From Lachnospiraceae bacterium (GTDB lineage: Bacteria > Bacillota > Clostridia > Lachnospirales > Lachnospiraceae): 64,000 nucleotides of DNA. This document shows, piece after piece, positions 62,923 through 64,000 of this stretch; position 1 is the stretch's first letter, and each line of letters begins with the position of its first letter. Under the pieces are notes generated by a model that worked only from the letters and a program-made list of their open reading frames with translations, was not told the origin of the DNA and did not search any database. The stretch lies in NCBI GenBank assembly GCA_017476665.1, contig JAFUZJ010000001.1, positions 21,076 to 85,075 on the forward strand, given 5' to 3'. A program made the translations under genes and the position numbers.

Positions 62923-63786
62923 TTACTCAACAGTAAACTTAATCGTTGAAATCCTATATACCATAATTTGCTCTCCAGCTATTGACAGTGAAACGGATTC
63001 CGATGGAGTGCCGCTCCATGTCAGTGTTGAACCTTTTACAGTCCAGCCAGAACTCAAATCTCCAGCATTATCCACATTAACACCCTGTTCCTCATCTGAA
63101 GTTATTACAATCTGTGAAATTTTACCATCAGTAGAGGTGAAAGTCAGAGAATCGTTATCATTAATATTAAATCCAAATTTACTTTCATCACCCCAAAAAT
63201 TGACAGAATTGCCTGTGCCTGTAACAGAAATATTTTGATCCTTGTATTTTCCAGATCCACTAGAGACAAAATTATAATAGTCCACTTGACTGCAGCCCCA
63301 TGTAATAGTGCTCTGTGCACTCTCCACCTTTGCCGTGAATGTCACGGTATCAGAATAATTTCCTGCCGCTTTATTACTGTAATCCTCCACGATGATGCCC
63401 ATAGCCTTGGTTGTACCACTTGCTTCATTCAGTTCTGCTGCGGAAAACTCCCATAAGGCTGGTGCTGCATTTTCGTTATATGTTCCATCAGCTGTCGCAA
63501 GATTATAACCGACTGTGTCAGAAACACCATCTGATTTCAGTTTCCATCCATTCGTAGATTCTGCTGTTACAGCAAGCTTTTTGCCTGTGTCAAAATTGTT
63601 TGTGCTATTATTTGCCGTGATCCCACTCGTGGCGTTCCAGCCTGCATCTGCTACATTCAATGTTGCCGGAATCGTGATCGTGTAATCCGTACTATAACCA
63701 TCTGCCTGTGCCGATACACCGTAGCTCAATACTCCGGCTGCCAGCACACCTGCCATTGCGATTGCCGTTAATTGCTTTTTCTTCAT
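62923..63786 (-). CDS. Secreted surface protein of the adhesin operon
   Basis: The 287-residue protein starts at the ATG behind AGGAGGCAGAG and has a signal peptide (KKKQLTAIAMAGVLAAGVLS, cut near SAQAD). The mature part begins with YTITIPATLNVADAG, a motif common at the start of WxL-like or pilin-like extracellular modules, and is beta-rich. No sorting signal is present, so it may bind the wall or the adhesin non-covalently. Confidence 0.75.
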   Translation of the reverse strand: MKKKQLTAIAMAGVLAAGVLSYGVSAQADGYSTDYTITIPATLNVADAGWNATSGITANNSTNNFDTGKKLAVTAESTNGWKLKSDGVSDTVGYNLATADGTYNENAAPALWEFSAAELNEASGTTKAMGIIVEDYSNKAAGNYSDTVTFTAKVESAQSTITWGCSQVDYYNFVSSGSGKYKDQNISVTGTGNSVNFWGDESKFGFNINDNDSLTFTSTDGKISQIVITSDEEQGVNVDNAGDLSSGWTVKGSTLTWSGTPSESVSLSIAGEQIMVYRISTIKFTVE

Positions 63787-63855
63787 AACTTTCTCTGCCT
63801 CCTGCTTAATAAAATTTGCCTGAAACCTTGTCTTGTTTGTCACAAAACATAACGT

Positions 63856-63903
63856 AAAAAGCCATCGGATCAGGGATATATTACATTCCCTGTGTCCGAT
63901 GGC
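63856..63903 (-). terminator. Terminator of a minus-strand unit beyond the right edge
   Basis: Arms GCCATCGGA and TCCGATGGC with an inner CAGGGA/TCCCTG stem are followed on the minus strand by five T. Confidence 0.78.
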
Positions 63904-63960
63904 TATCCATCCTCTATGCCATATTTATCTGTAGCCGAAAAAAGAGCGCAGTTAGCCGGC

Positions 63961-64000
63961 TGTGATGTGCTGTGCTGTGCTGTGCTTTGCTGTGCTGTGC
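63961..64000. repeat. Tandem pentanucleotide repeat (TGTGC)n at the window edge
   Basis: Eight consecutive 5-base units, six of them exactly TGTGC, run to the end of the window and may continue. No reading frame can be assigned to it. Confidence 0.85.

Overview
The window is from a low-to-mid GC Gram-positive bacterium, most likely a Lachnospiraceae-type member of the Clostridia. The grounds are the strong GGAGG ribosome binding sites, surface proteins ending in SPKTGD-type sorting signals, a class B sortase, a Firmicutes LexA box and several small families typical of gut Clostridia. It divides into host chromosome (1 to about 10.3 kb) and a large integrative conjugative element (about 10.32 kb to beyond 64 kb).

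Chromosome, all genes on the minus strand: the N-terminus of a CotS-like protein, a fused HAD phosphatase/CCA-adding enzyme, a PrsA/SurA-like foldase, a cytidylate-kinase-like protein, a sortase-anchored surface protein, an operon of two small membrane proteins and a MATE exporter, and a TPR protein with a small membrane partner. The junction is the 3' half of a tRNA-Arg(CCT), cut at the anticodon loop and still followed by its own terminator. This marks integration of a tRNA-targeting element. The intact tRNA copy, the integrase and the relaxase were not found and probably lie to the right of the window.

Element, left to right. (a) 10.6-12.3 kb: two DNA-binding or regulatory proteins. (b) 12.5-24.6 kb: a type IV secretion operon (VirB2-like pilin, VirB6/TrbL-like channel, NlpC/P60 hydrolase, PrgI-VirB4 fusion ATPase, accessory proteins, a replication-relaxation-like protein, a VirD4 coupling protein with a probable CTG start, and an S1-domain protein). 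(c) 24.6-27.4 kb: a minus-strand array of 20 readable tRNA genes and 2 tRNA-like genes. It is preceded by a strong promoter that fires straight into an intrinsic terminator, a small ORF and a second terminator. (d) 27.4-33.4 kb: BlaI- and XRE-type regulators, NAD-dependent DNA ligase, YolD and a Y-family polymerase under a LexA box. (e) 33.4-42.8 kb: a nearly complete Tad/Flp (type IVb) pilus operon. (f) 42.8-53.7 kb: zinc-ribbon and sigma-like proteins, SSB, a MoxR-type AAA ATPase paired with a VWA protein carrying an HECGH motif, an AbrB/SpoVT-like regulator and small unknown proteins. (g) 53.7-56.5 kb on the minus strand: Ku plus an ATP-dependent ligase (NHEJ), a DUF5348-like protein and a Tn916-like sigma/HTH pair. 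(h) 56.7-63.8 kb on the minus strand: a surface operon of secreted protein, lipoprotein, 1427-residue adhesin and class B sortase.

Taken together, T4SS and Tad pilus suggest a two-machine mating apparatus. Their promoters share a 14-base sequence (TGCGATTTACACCG) around the -35 box, which suggests co-regulation. LigA, SSB, Y-polymerase, Ku and ligase form a carried DNA repair kit. The tRNA array, biased to split codon boxes, may protect translation of element genes when host tRNAs are limiting or cleaved. That last role is inference.
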